From Phymorhynchus buccinoides (lineage: Eukaryota > Mollusca > Gastropoda > Neogastropoda > Raphitomidae): a stretch of 64,000 nt of DNA. Below, piece after piece: positions 22,985 through 35,989 of the stretch (position 1 is its first letter; the number at the start of each line of letters is the position of its first letter). The stretch spans positions 51,910,160 to 51,974,159 of the forward strand of contig CM065699.1 in the NCBI GenBank assembly GCA_017654935.2. Direction: 5' to 3'. A model generated the notes under the pieces. The model saw only the letters and a list, made by a program, of their open reading frames with translations, had not been told where the DNA came from and made no database searches. The position numbers and the translations under genes are program-made.

Positions 22985-23285
22985 TGGGGATACCGGGGGG
23001 TCTTTCATACAAATAGTTCCCCCACCTTCTGGAAGTTCTGTGCTTGTAACTTCCTCTAATCTGTCACTCTCTTTGACTCTGCCTTTTCCCTTTGCTTACT
23101 GTCATCTGCTATCATTCTATCTTACTGGTCCATTCTCCTGCCTTTTTTCTATAAATTCTTACAAAGATTTCTTCAGCCGAAGTCGGACATGCTGGGCCTA
23201 TTTCTTAGTTAGGCGCATAACGGCAGCATGAAACATCTACGCTCATGTGACAGGAAACTCTGAGCGAACGAAGAAGAAGAAAAGA
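22985..23285. mobile_element. Interspersed element, + copy of an inverted pair
   Basis: About 300 bp matching, in opposite orientation, 24490-24795. Shared ends are acaaatagttcccccacctt and ctgagcgaacgaagaagaag. A 70-bp fragment of the same family is at 12300-12365. No coding content. Confidence 0.7.
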
Positions 23286-23930
23286 TTAATCAATCATCAG
23301 AAAATTCAGACTTGGCCTTCAGCTTTGTATCTTGAAGGGGAAAAAATGCTCCTTCTTTTTGCAGTAGACAACCACCATCATCCTTTTGATGGTTCTGTTG
23401 TGTGTAATAACTGGGGACTTCGGTCATGTAGTATAGATATCTGTACACAGTAATAATTTCCTTGGCCGCCCAGATGATCGGCTTGAATGGCTGGGGGGAA
23501 AGATGGGACAAGTTGGAAGTAGGATTGGGGAATACTGGAGGGGAATGCGTGGGGCAGGGTCAAAGAGGGAGGGATGGGGGTAGGGGAGGGGCTTTATTGT
23601 ATCTTGGGCAGTACTGTGTCCAAGGCGATATTGATGAGATTACCGGCGCAGGATATACTTTGACTTTCTCTCTTTTCCCACAAAGAATACTTGTACATTC
23701 TCTCTTGTACAAAATTTGCATTTTTCTTTGCATTCTATTAATAATACAGGGTCTGTTTTTTCATTTGAGCCTCTTACGTGCAAGTGGGGTTTTTGCCTGT
23801 TTTTGTAAATTGTAATGTAATGTGTGTGTAAAAACTGCATATTTTTTGTACTGTCATCAATTGTTGTGCATTAGCATCCCAGTCTTCTGTCTTTGCTATA
23901 AAAACTCTACAATTTTGAAAGGGTACAATT

Positions 23931-24150
23931 ACTGTTAGAGGGTCGAGTGGTTAGAGCGCTCGGCTGCGGTGCGGAAGGTCGCGGGTTCGAGTCCAGCTTG
24001 GAGTCGGATTTTTCTGTCCTGAAAACCCTCCACCCAGCAGGGAGTGGGTACCTGATTCGTTCAGGGAAGGTTAAAAGGCGGCAGAAGGAGAGGGATGGGC
24101 TCCGCCTTCCATGATGCCGTGCCCTTGACACGGTGAACCTCTAACAGTTC
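23931..24150 (+). mobile_element. tRNA-derived element bounded by inverted CTGTTAGAG ends
   Basis: A box-like gagtggttagagcgctcggc and B box gcgggttcgagtcc are spaced as in a tRNA, but no acceptor stem closes, so it is not a working tRNA gene. The whole is bounded by ctgttagagg at 23932 and cctctaacag at 24138. Confidence 0.65.
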
Positions 24151-24489
24151 ATTGCCCCTACGGCCGATAGGCTGTGGGACACCTTTACCTCTTTTTTTTT
24201 ACAGTTACTGTTAATGAGATAAGTAAAACTGTATAAAGCACATTAACTCTTCTAATACCATGGGCGAATACGTTTGCCTAAGATATCACTCTACACTCTC
24301 ACCAAATGCAAAGACATTCACTGCCAAACACCCCACCATGTGTTTGTTTTTAGAGCTTCTGTCTCACATACATACTTGAGAAAAAAAATAGTTCCTTCCC
24401 CTCTTGTGGGTTGAGGTGCAGCGGACAACCAAGAACATCAAAAAATACATGGCACTACAAGAGTTAGCAGGACTACACCACAGATTGGT

Positions 24490-24795
24490 CAGCTTCTTCT
24501 TCTTCAATCGCTCAGACAGTTTCCTGTCAATTATGAGCCCAGATGCGTCATGCTGCCGTTATGCGCCTAACTAAGAAATAGGCCCAGCATGTCCGACCTT
24601 GGCTGGAGGAAATCTTTTTTGAAAGTGTTGCTTGGAAAAAAGGCAGGAGAATGGACCGTTAAGGCAGAAAGATAGCAGATGACAGTAAGCAAAGGGAAAA
24701 GAGTCAAAGAGAGTAACAGATTAGAGGAAGCTATAAGCACAGAACTTCCAGAAGGTGGGGGAACTATTCATACAAAAGACCCCCCCGGTATCCCC
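24490..24795. mobile_element. Interspersed element, - copy of an inverted pair
   Basis: Inverse of 22985-23285; see that entry. The pair encloses about 1.2 kb with the tRNA-derived element inside. Confidence 0.7.
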
Positions 24796-24963
24796 ACGGG
24801 GGAGATTTTTCAAATAAGGTAAGAGCTCTTGTCTGTGGATTCGATAATACCCCTTGCGTTGTCTTTTGCAATGTCTGCAGCGTCACAGAAATATATTCCG
24901 CAAAGAACAAAATTAGTGAACTTGTGCCTTTTCATATTAGTTTGCACCTAAGGTCTTGCTCAT

Positions 24964-25286
24964 TATAAATACAGTGGAACCTTATAAGACCTTCAAAAAT
25001 CATCGAAAATGAGGTTTTATGACTAAATAAGGAAGGTAATTTTAAATCTTACAAAGAAGGGCAATGTCTCAGAGAAGTAGGTCTTATGTGGGAGGGAGTC
25101 TTATAAGGGAGGTTCCACTGTATTAGTTTGCACCTAAGGTCTTGCTCATTAGAAATACAGTGGAACCTCCCTTATAAGACCTTCAAAAATGAGGTCTTAT
25201 AATACTATCAAAGAAGGGCAATGTCTCGGAGAAGTAGGTCTTATGTGGGAGGGAGGGAGTCTTATAATGGAAGGTTCCACTGTATC
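24964..25286. mobile_element. Two tandem Tigger-like MITE copies
   Basis: Copies at about 24970-25122 and 25156-25285, each from tacagtggaacc to ggttccactgta. They are separated by a duplicated 35-bp host segment (tagtttgcacctaaggtctt), so host and MITE were duplicated together. Confidence 0.7.
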
Positions 25287-25289
25287 TAT

Positions 25290-25880
25290 GCTTTATTGGA
25301 AATAGTGTGTGTTAGAATGGAGTTGCCTTCGATAAGAATCGAAACGTCTTGGAGTGTCCAAACTACATGGTGCTAATCGAAGGAACATATCTAAAGTGCC
25401 TCAGAACTGGAGTTGGTTAACAGCACTGCTTGGATTACATCTGACTAAAAGGAGGGCGCGGAATCTGTTGGAAATCTCAATCTGAAATGTTCGTCTTTCA
25501 GATGTTATTTTGCACAAGGTATGCTCAATATTATAGAGTAGTCCATATTTTGCATTGTTTTTTGTGGGGGGTTTTAAAGAAAATAAAAATGACGAGTATA
25601 ATTATTTGAGCACGCGTAAAGCGAGCTTTACGATTCCTGATTTCGCACTTTGTTTTTGGTGGTTTTGTTTGTGTGTGTCCGCGGGGCAGATAGTTGTATT
25701 TGATGAATTTTCATAATTTGTGAAAAATGGTGGTGTTGTGTTTTGTTGGAGTACTTCGGGTTTATTTTGCAGTAATAAATGTTGTATCAACAAAAAAGAA
25801 GACAAATAAATGAGAAAGATGTTGCCTGTGCTGTGTGGAGCTGGCGATTGTGTGTGTGTGTGTTTCTTTGTTTCCCTAGA
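25290..25880. other. Intergenic, nothing recognised
   Basis: A+T-rich with no supported exon or element. Confidence 0.4.
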
Positions 25881-25881
25881 G

Positions 25882-26634
<753 letters not shown>

Positions 26635-26639
26635 TCAAA

Positions 26640-28600
26640 TCCCCATTTTTAATCCTTGTCTTCCTCAATATTTGTTTCTTCTTTTGTTCTGGTTTCTTGT
26701 TCCTTTAGTTCTCGTACCTTTTTCTCTGCATCCTTTTTCTCTCTCTCTTTTCTCCTCCTTTTCCTCTTCTTCTATGTCTGTTCCTGCTCTGCTTTGAGAT
26801 CATAAAGGAGTGGTGAAGTATTAACAATAAACATACCGTTCTACTGCTCTGTAAAAACAGGTGTTCCTCGTATCCATAACAAAAGACTAGGCTAATCAAT
26901 AATGCTGTGTGCGAACAAAAACTTGTTACGGGTCATCGCAGAATAAACCACTGGACGTATCTTCTCCTGCTAGGCAGCCAACTTCAACAGGCTGAAGATT
27001 CTGCTGCACTTAAGACTAAGCATGATTAGATTTAGCAAGCTGAGACCAAAATGTCCCAAGCATAGTATTTGTTAATGCAGGTCACCCGCAGAATACACAC
27101 AAAAAAACTACTTTTTTCCCCCAAATATACAGGAGCCAATCTTTTTTCGGATGGCGACCTAAAGCAAGTCTGCCCCGCATGCTTTATGCCTGTATATAAC
27201 GACCCACGGCAGCGAAAAGTGGATTAGAGCAGAGTGGTTCATAAGTCCACACATACACCCGCGCCCAAGAAAAATTAAGGCCCTGCTTCACCGGCAGCGA
27301 TAAGCTCTTCATGTTGGAGCGCCCCAAATTAGTTCACAGAGACTCGTCCAAAAAATAATGCCACACGTACCATACCATCCATACCCATGGGTGAAAGTCG
27401 TTCAGGCATGCTCCTGACACCAGGATTGAAAAAGCTGATAGAGTCTTCAGGATTGACAATTTTCTCATCGGGATCATCGATCTGAAACTGAAATAATAAA
27501 TAATTGTTGCAGACAGAAATATGTCCACAGAGATGCAATTATACTAACACTAACATGGATGCTCCTTGCAGGATGTCCTGAATTGCAGGATTTTTAAATT
27601 GCCTAGAGCCGGAGTATGAGAATTTGAGAAGCAACGATTTTCTTACACACACACAATTAAAAGGGCTTATGTAAGCATTTGCTATATTAAAAGGAATCCG
27701 TATGGCTTCGGCCGAGAGGACGTAAAACACTTTAACAAAGGAGTGTAGCACTTGTACTAGATTAGAGGGGTGAAAAAAGAGCAGTAAGTGTGTGTGTGTG
27801 TGCACTGCCCCTGCACTACGCCGGGGCCGCCCCCTTGCACGATTTTCTTTTTAATTTCCCAGGAGCACCCATGTAGGCCTACTAATCACCACCACCCCTT
27901 AATTCAGGAATAGAGATGATATATATTGTTCAAGAATGGGAAGAGTTCGGAGGCCATTCGAGTTTCATTTTAGGGATTTTCCACTTTACTCATGCATACC
28001 AACCCTCCGACTTCCCTGTGTGTATACATGTAGGTGCATGCCAGTGGTTAATGGGGATCGAAGAACTGAATTGCAGAAACAATTCCAGCAAACCTGAAAA
28101 AAGAGCTTGTAGTATCCCACAGCTGCATTCTTTTCTTTTTTCCTGCCGTCCCATCTTCTGGGACCCAAAGCTGCGTCAAGTTGCTCCCTGTACGTTGCTG
28201 AATCTGTGTCCAAACTCGCAGCCACACCCTGGTTTGTCAGGTCGCAGAATCGGAAACTAGCTGTCCAAAGGAGGCAAATATATGTTAGATAGTCGAGAGG
28301 CAACTATCAGAGGAGACACTGTATTGCTGCTGGTCGAGTCACTTTAATTAGTGGAGTTCAGTGGAGGCTGTTCTGAGTAGGTAACATACACAGGACACCA
28401 TTTACCAAGCCCCCAACTGACGACAATTGAGTAATGTCTAAGTCGCAGCTGCATTTTCAGATTCCCTTATGACAGCACTCCGGATCCGTTGTCCTTTTTC
28501 TTTCTTCCTTCCTTCCTTTAAGTGACCACAGTCACGCTTGATTTCTGAATCAATTTAAAATTGGGGATATACATTGAGGAAGACACAGGGGGGAAGGGAG
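26640..28600. other. Intergenic; low-copy repeat remnants only
   Basis: At 27390-27490 and 27905-27975 there are members of a family also seen at 2090-2190, 4310-4420 and 48660-48755 (ctgatagagtcttcagga-type blocks). No intact gene was found. Confidence 0.45.
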
Positions 28601-28765
28601 GAGAGGTGGGGTTGCTGGATATTTATTTGGAGACCATCGACACAAAGGTGCGTGATGGTCTTGGCCTGCACAGCTTCCTGGGGCAGCTCGTTCCAGTCCC
28701 GGGCCGGACCGGGTGCGTGGGAGGAAGCTGGCTTGTCGGTATTGAGTTCGACAGAAGAGAGCTGC
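28600..28765 (-). mobile_element. LINE reverse transcriptase C-terminal fragment
   Basis: The minus-strand frame contains PARDWNELPQEAVQAKTI, the W-N-x-L-P signature typical of Jockey/CR1-type non-LTR element ends. It is short, has no upstream catalytic domain and abuts a (CT)n tract. Confidence 0.55.
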
Positions 28766-28896
28766 CGTGGGTGAGTGCGTCGCTGACGTGCTGGCGGTGG
28801 GGTGAGTTTTTGTTTCAGAGTGTCCATGCACACCTCTTCTTCTTGCAGCTTCAATTGAAGAGCATCGCAAGCCTTGCGGATAGGCGACGCTGTTGA

Positions 28897-29063
<167 letters not shown>

Positions 29064-29149
29064 GTGTGCGCGCGTGCGTGCGTGTGTATGTGTTAGTTGT
29101 GTCCAACTATATGACTACCACATAGCAGTGAAGCTGACTGCTATTCGAT

Positions 29150-29410
29150 CTGGGGTTACTAGGGTTTTACGCCCTCTTCGGCCTTTCGGCCATGTGGGGC
29201 ATTTGATACAAAGATGGTGGGAACAAAACTGGAGGCAATGCCGGGAGGCAGTGCTAAACCAGTAAAATCCCGATTTTTTAATAATACCGATATGTGTGCT
29301 ATTCGATCTGGATTGCTGGGCTGAGATATGCATATCAGGGCGCTGGACCAAGTGATTCGTGAAGGGGAGTTTCCGCCGGGGGGTCCAGAGAGCTGCATAG
29401 GTTCCGGGTT
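29150..29410. mobile_element. Interspersed repeat shared with 13765-13910
   Basis: Contains attcgatctgg..ttgctggg twice (29143 and 29300), then gtgattcgtgaaggggag. The middle matches 13785-13890. The family is unidentified. Confidence 0.5.
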
Positions 29411-29684
29411 AGTTTTGCAATTAAGTGATTATTAAGGCAAAAATCAAGTCATTTTCTACTTTTCATTCTTGTACAAGGTAGATCTTGGGGTAGAGGGGAA
29501 ACCCAGGACCCCCCCCCCCCCACCTGATCCGCCCCTGTACATAGTGGTGGTGGGTAAGGAAAGCTGCAGCGGGTAACTGATAGCTTAGCGTAAAAGCAGA
29601 TTTTTTTTATGTATGTGTATAATATATCACCCAAACCCTTCCCTTCGATCATGCCTCTCTTGTCCCCCCCCCCCTCCCCTATCT

Positions 29685-29702
29685 CAACACACACCACACA
29701 CA

Positions 29703-29757
<55 letters not shown>

Positions 29758-29790
29758 CGCGAGCGCGCGCGCACGCACGCACACACACCT
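29685..29790. repeat. (AC)n then (GC/AC)n microsatellite
   Basis: CA dinucleotides followed by alternating purine-pyrimidine cgcgcgagcgcgcgcgcac, a Z-DNA-prone tract. Confidence 0.9.
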
Positions 29791-29799
29791 GGCATACTG

Positions 29800-30975
29800 T
29801 ATATTCAAAGCAATGAAGCCAAATACTTTGTTTGGTAGCATCTTGATTTGGTAAACATAGTTGTTATTTGTATAGTTTTCTATAATTCATATTATGTGTT
29901 GGAATGGAAATAATTTAACCAAATAAATATCATTTTGCTTATTAATACAAGCTAAGCCAGTTATTTTGAAAAACTGTTTACTTTTAGATTATTTTTGGTC
30001 AGTTATTCTTATTTTATGATTGTATGATTATCTGATTCTTGTGAAAAGATAAAACGGATCGGACAACAAAGATGGCGGGGAATTTGTATCCAGTGTAACT
30101 AAACCGAGCCAAAACTGACAGCCAGCGTTCAACGAACGATAGATTTTCACTGTAAGGGAAGAAAACGCCACAGATCTGATATTTATTTTGCTGTATATTA
30201 GAATCAACAATTCTGAATGTGGAAAATTAGATGTTAAACCAACCATTGAGACAAGAGTCTCTAGTCTCTAGTACTGTAGTACTAGTAGACTAGAGAGAGG
30301 TGAATGTGAAACTAGTCGTGGGATCAGTTACTGAGTTAGTTCAAAGGGGTGGGTGGGCGGGGTGATACTGGTGATGGTTGTTCCTATTGACGTATGGCTG
30401 GGTTATGGGGTGCGTGGGAGATGGGGGCGAAGTCCCCCAGAAGCTGATAATTTGAATGTAAAAGAGGCAAAGAAGGCCTGTCCTTTTTATTTTTTATTAT
30501 TATTTTTTTTCATAATTCTCAGATCCACACTAGGTTTATTTTATGTTTACTTACCTTTCCATTAGGCTACTTCTATCTCCTCAGCTTTCTAATTTCTTAT
30601 TTTCTTACTACCCCCCAAAGTGCAGCAGAATCTTCAACCTGATGAAGTTGGCTGCCTGAGGCGAAGAAGAAGAAGAAATTCTTACTCTGGGCTTTAAATT
30701 ACACGAGGTCATGCATTTTCCCTTTTATTTTTTATTTTTTTAGGGGATGTGTGTGTGTGTGTAATAATAATGACCATTTTTATAGTGCTTATTCTCCTTA
30801 CGTCTAAACGTCTAAACGCTTCACAAAGAAGTTAAAAATCTGAGTAAAAATTTAAAAAAACCCCACACTAATCATAAGGAAAAAACAAAATAATGATAAC
30901 TACATTTACGTCAAATCCCCCCCCCCCCCATTCACACTCCACTAGAATCCAAACCATTACACGCTGTTTCTGTCT
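29800..30975. other. Intergenic, nothing coding recognised
   Basis: A short tail-like block (taataatgaccatttttata, 30764-30830) resembles SINE 3' ends. Otherwise unassigned. Confidence 0.45.
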
Positions 30976-30978
30976 CAA

Positions 30979-33900
30979 AAGCTGTTTCTGTCACAGATTG
31001 GCTGCAATCTTCTTTCTGTAGTATGTAGTCACTGCTGACCATTCTGTCGCTGTTTCTGTCACAGATTGGCTGCAATCTTCTTTCACAGTCACTGCTGACC
31101 ATTCTGTCGCTGTTTCTGTCACAGATTGGCTGCAATCTTCTTTCTGTAGTATGTCAACCACAGTCACTGCTGACCATTCTGTCGCTGTTTCTGTCACAGA
31201 TTGGCTGCAATCTTCTTTCTGTAGTATGTCAACCACAGTCACTGCTGACCATTCTGTCGCTGTTTCTGTCACAGATTGGCTGCAATCTTCTTTCTGTAGT
31301 ATGTCAACCACAGTCACTGCTGACCATTCTGTCGCTGTTTCTGTCACAGATTGGCTGCAATCTTCTTTCTGTAGTATGTCAACCACAGTCACTGCTGACC
31401 ATTCTGTCGCTGTTTCTGTCACAGATTGGCTGCAATCTTCTTTCTGTAGTATGTCAACCACAGTCACTGCTGACCATTCTGTCGCTGTTTCTGTCACAGA
31501 TTGGCTGCAATCTTCTTTCTGTAGTATGTCAACCACAGTCACTGCTGACCATTCTGTCGCTGTTTCTGTCACAGATTGGCTGCAATCTTCTTTCTGTAGT
31601 ATGTCAACCACAGTCACTGCTGACCATTCTGTCGCTGTTTCTGTCACAGATTGGCTGCAATCTTCTTTCTGTAGTATGTCAACCACAGTCACTGCTGACC
31701 ATTCTGTCGCTGTTTCTGTCACAGATTGGCTGCAATCTTCTTTCTGTAGTATGTCAACCACAGTCACTGCTGACCATTCTGTCGCTGTTTCTGTCACAGA
31801 TTGGCTGCAATCTTCTTTCTGTAGTATGTCAACCACAGTCACTGCTGACCATTCTGTCGCTGTTTCTGTCACAGATTGGCTGCAATCTTCTTTCTGTAGT
31901 ATGTCAACCACAGTCACTGCTGACCATTCTGTCGCTGTTTCTGTCACAGATTGGCTGCAATCTTCTTTCTGTAGTATGTCAACCACAGTCACTGCTGACC
32001 ATTCTGTCGCTGTTTCTGTCACAGATTGGCTGCAATCTTCTTTCTGTAGTATGTCAACCACAGTCACTGCTGACCATTCTGTCGCTGTTTCTGTCACAGA
32101 TTGGCTGCAATCTTCTTTCTGTAGTATGTCAACCACAGTCACTGCTGACCATTCTGTCGCTGTTTCTGTCACAGATTGGCTGCAATCTTCTTTCTGTAGT
32201 ATGTCAACCACAGTCACTGCTGACCATTCTGTCGCTGTTTCTGTCACAGATTGGCTGCAATCTTCTTTCTGTAGTATGTCAACCACAGTCACTGCTGACC
32301 ATTCTGTCGCTGTTTCTGTCACAGATTGGCTGCAATCTTCTTTCTGTAGTATGTCAACCACAGTCACTGCTGACCATTCTGTCGCTGTTTCTGTCACAGA
32401 TTGGCTGCAATCTTCTTTCTGTAGTATGTCAACCACAGTCACTGCTGACCATTCTGTCGCTGTTTCTGTCACAGATTGGCTGCAATCTTCTTTCTGTAGT
32501 ATGTCAACCACAGTCACTGCTGACCATTCTGTCGCTGTTTCTGTCACAGATTGGCTGCAATCTTCTTTCTGTAGTATGTCAACCACAGTCACTGCTGACC
32601 ATTCTGTCGCTGTTTCTGTCACAGATTGGCTGCAATCTTCTTTCTGTAGTATGTCAACCACAGTCACTGCTGACCATTCTGTCGCTGTTTCTGTCACAGA
32701 TTGGCTGCAATCTTCTTTCTGTAGTATGTCAACCACAGTCACTGCTGACCATTCTGTCGCTGTTTCTGTCACAGATTGGCTGCAATCTTCTTTCTGTAGT
32801 ATGTCAACCACAGTCACTGCTGACCATTCTGTCGCTGTTTCTGTCACAGATTGGCTGCAATCTTCTTTCTGTAGTATGTCAACCACAGTCACTGCTGACC
32901 ATTCTGTCGCTGTTTCTGTCACAGATTGGCTGCAATCTTCTTTCTGTAGTATGTCAACCACAGTCACTGCTGACCATTCTGTCGCTGTTTCTGTCACAGA
33001 TTGGCTGCAATCTTCTTTCTGTAGTATGTCAACCACAGTCACTGCTGACCATTCTGTCGCTGTTTCTGTCACAGATTGGCTGCAATCTTCTTTCTGTAGT
33101 ATGTCAACCACAGTCACTGCTGACCATTCTGTCGCTGTTTCTGTCACAGATTGGCTGCAATCTTCTTTCTGTAGTATGTCAACCACAGTCACTGCTGACC
33201 ATTCTGTCGCTGTTTCTGTCACAGATTGGCTGCAATCTTCTTTCTGTAGTATGTCAACCACAGTCACTGCTGACCATTCTGTCGCTGTTTCTGTCACAGA
33301 TTGGCTGCAATCTTCTTTCTGTAGTATGTCAACCACAGTCACTGCTGACCATTCTGTCGCTGTTTCTGTCACAGATTGGCTGCAATCTTCTTTCTGTAGT
33401 ATGTCAACCACAGTCACTGCTGACCATTCTGTCGCTGTTTCTGTCACAGATTGGCTGCAATCTTCTTTCTGTAGTATGTCAACCACAGTCACTGCTGACC
33501 ATTCTGTCGCTGTTTCTGTCACAGATTGGCTGCAATCTTCTTTCTGTAGTATGTCAACCACAGTCACTGCTGACCATTCTGTCGCTGTTTCTGTCACAGA
33601 TTGGCTGCAATCTTCTTTCTGTAGTATGTCAACCACAGTCACTGCTGACCATTCTGTCGCTGTTGCAATCTTCTTTCTGTAGTATGTCAACCATAGTCAC
33701 TGTCACAGATTGGCTGCAATCTTCTTTCTGTAGTATGTCAACCGCAGTCACTGCTGACCATTCTGTCGCTGTTTCTGTCACAGATTGGCTGCAATCTTCT
33801 TTCTGTAGTATGTCAACCGCAGTCACTGCTGACCATTCTGTCGCTGTTTCTGTCACAGATTGGCTGCAATCTTCTTTCTGTAGTATGTCAACCACAGTCA

Positions 33901-34990
33901 CTGCTGACCATTCTGTCGCTGTTTCTGTCACAGATTGGCTGCAATCTTCTTTCTGTAGTATGTCAACCACAGTCACTGCTGACCATTCTGTCGCTGTTTC
34001 TGTCACAGATTGGCTGCAATCTTCTTTCTGTAGTATGTCAACCACAGTCACTGCTGACCATTCTGTCGCTGTTTCTGTCACAGATTGGCTGCAATCTTCT
34101 TTCTGTAGTATGTCAACCACAGTCACTGCTGACCATTCTGTCGCTGTTTCTGTCACAGATTGGCTGCAATCTTCTTTCTGTAGTATGTCAACCACAGTCA
34201 CTGCTGACCATTCTGTCGCTGTTTCTGTCACAGATTGGCTGCAATCTTCTTTCTGTAGTATGTCAACCACAGTCACTGCTGACCATTCTGTCGCTGTTTC
34301 TGTCACAGATTGGCTGCAATCTTCTTTCTGTAGTATGTCAACCACAGTCACTGCTGACCATTCTGTCGCTGTTTCTGTCAGATTGGCTGCAATCTTCTTT
34401 CTGTAGTATGTCAACCACAGTCACTGCTGACCATTCTGTCGCTGTTTCTGTCACAGATTGGCTGCAATCTTCTTTCTGTAGTATGTCAACCATAGTCACT
34501 GCTGACCATTCTGTCGCTGTTTCTGTCACAGATTGGCTGCAATCTTCTTTCTGTAGTATGTCAACCACAGTCACTGCTGACCATTCTGTCGCTGTTTCTG
34601 TCACAGATTGGCTGCAATCTTCTTTCTGTAGTATGTCAACCACAGTCACTGCTGACCATTCTGTCGCTGTTTCTGTCACAGATTGGCTGCAATCTTCTTT
34701 CTGTAGTATGTCAACCACAGTCACTGCTGACCATTCTGTCGCTGTTTCTGTCACAGATTGGCTGCAATCTTCTTTCTGTAGTATGTCAACCACAGTCACT
34801 GCTGACCATTCTGTCGCTGTTTCTGTCACAGATTGGCTGCAATCTTCTTTCTGTAGTATGTCAACCACAGTCACTGCTGACCATTCTGTCGCTGTTTCCA
34901 CACACACCACAGTGACAGAATAGTCAAGTTTGACTGGTCACTTACTGGAAGGAAGGAAGACCATTCTGTCGCTGTTTATGTCACAGATTA
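30979..34990. repeat. 4-kb satellite array, 75-bp unit, about 52 copies, upstream of CENP-T
   Basis: The unit runs gtatgtcaaccacagtcact, gctgaccattctgtcgctgt, ttctgtcacagattggctgc, aatcttctttctgta. Copies from 31150 to 33660 are essentially identical; variants (ccgcag, ccatag, deletions) cluster after 33660. Because 75 is a multiple of three and the unit lacks stops in several frames, very long open frames run on both strands. These are repeat artefacts. The array ends about 0.75 kb before the CENP-T start. Confidence 0.95.
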
Positions 34991-34999
34991 TTCTTCTAA

Positions 35000-35755
35000 G
35001 TTAGGTGCAGAAATGTGAAAATTGCCCACTTTCTTATCTTTCTCCTGTTGAGTGTCCATTACTCCATAATCAACAGTGTGTGTGTGCGTGCGTGCGCGTA
35101 CGTGTGTGCATGTCATATATGTGTGTGTGTGAAACTGATGTATGCAAGGGAGTGTGTGGGTAAACTTGTTGAGTTGGAGGATGTATTTGACAGGGAAAAT
35201 TCTGTTATTCATGTAACTTTCATCTGTGGGATTTTGTGTGTGTGTGTGTGTGTTTTAAATATTTGGTTTAAGGTATTTATTTTAATCTGCTGCACTTGTT
35301 GCAAAAGAAAATGTTCCATTTTAAACCTGTTTTTAAAAAATGTAAATAGGCCAAAAACAAATTGTTTGGGGTTTCATCAGTTTGAAAAATAGGGTAGGTA
35401 GGTACTACTACTAGGCTTTTTATTTATTAATTTAAAAAAACAACAACTTGTGTTCGGTCCATCACACTCCATGTGTGTGAATATTTTAATAAAACAAAAC
35501 AGTGTATACTTTTGCACTTATGATGTTTTATGTTTCTGTTTGCTCCTTTCGGTGTTTTTTTCTTTCCCCCATTCGTCAAAAAAATTAGGGTCGGTTGGGA
35601 AACAGGAAACCAACATATATTTGGGGGGGGGGCCTTAAATTGTCTGATTTTTCATCTGAACTGTAGACTGCAGTGAATACTTGAAGCAGATTTGAATCAA
35701 GTTTTATGGTAAAGTGCTAATTTGTGCAGACCACATGAGTGACTAAGAAGTTGCC
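35000..35755. promoter_or_regulatory. Region upstream of CENP-T: probable promoter/5' UTR with two mini-uORFs
   Basis: The region contains (TG)n at 35077-35130 and 35235-35252 and A+T-rich sequence, with no clear TATA box or initiator. A possible 3' splice site (tgctaatttgtgcag, ending 35729) would place the start codon in a second exon. Two very short upstream reading frames, ATG-4 codons at 35706 and ATG-3 codons ending 9 nt before the start at 35735, could lower translation if included in the mRNA. Confidence 0.4.
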
Positions 35756-35989
35756 ATGGCCACCAAGACGCCACGGACGACGGTCAAGGACTACATCCAG
35801 AACGTGGACACGGAGAACGAAGCGCGGCGAGTCCTACGGCGCCGCTCTGTGGCGGAAGACAAGGGGGATAATTGTAATGTGCCAGGATCGGGGAAGAAAA
35901 ACATGGAGGCTCGCTCGCCCCGCACGACACGGAACAGCCTAAGAGCCGTGCCAGGCGCCACGGAGGAGGAAGTAACCCCGAGACACATT
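35756..35989 (+). CDS. CENPT: CENP-T exon 1 (residues 1-78): N-terminal TPRT motif
   Basis: The start ATG has purine at -3 and G at +4 (ttgccATGG). The donor is cacatt/gtaagt, phase 0. Residues 4-14 (KTPRTTVKDYI) match the N-terminal TPRTLL-type motif of vertebrate CENP-T, whose Thr is a CDK1 site that binds NDC80 when phosphorylated. The rest is basic and disordered, with further SP and TP sites (ARSPRTT, VTPRH). Confidence 0.85.

Noticed and set aside
23940..23995. Functional tRNA gene
   Set aside because: A and B boxes are present but the stems do not close and it is embedded in a repeat; the same applies at 11890 and 36520.
27329..27538. 69-residue minus-strand frame as a gene
   Set aside because: It belongs to a repeat family present at several other sites and has no start context or neighbours.
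30991..34910. Long open frames (up to 899 residues) on both strands
   Set aside because: The 75-bp unit is 25 codons and lacks stops, so any frame stays open. Repeats are identical at DNA level, with no codon-position pattern, and both strands are open.
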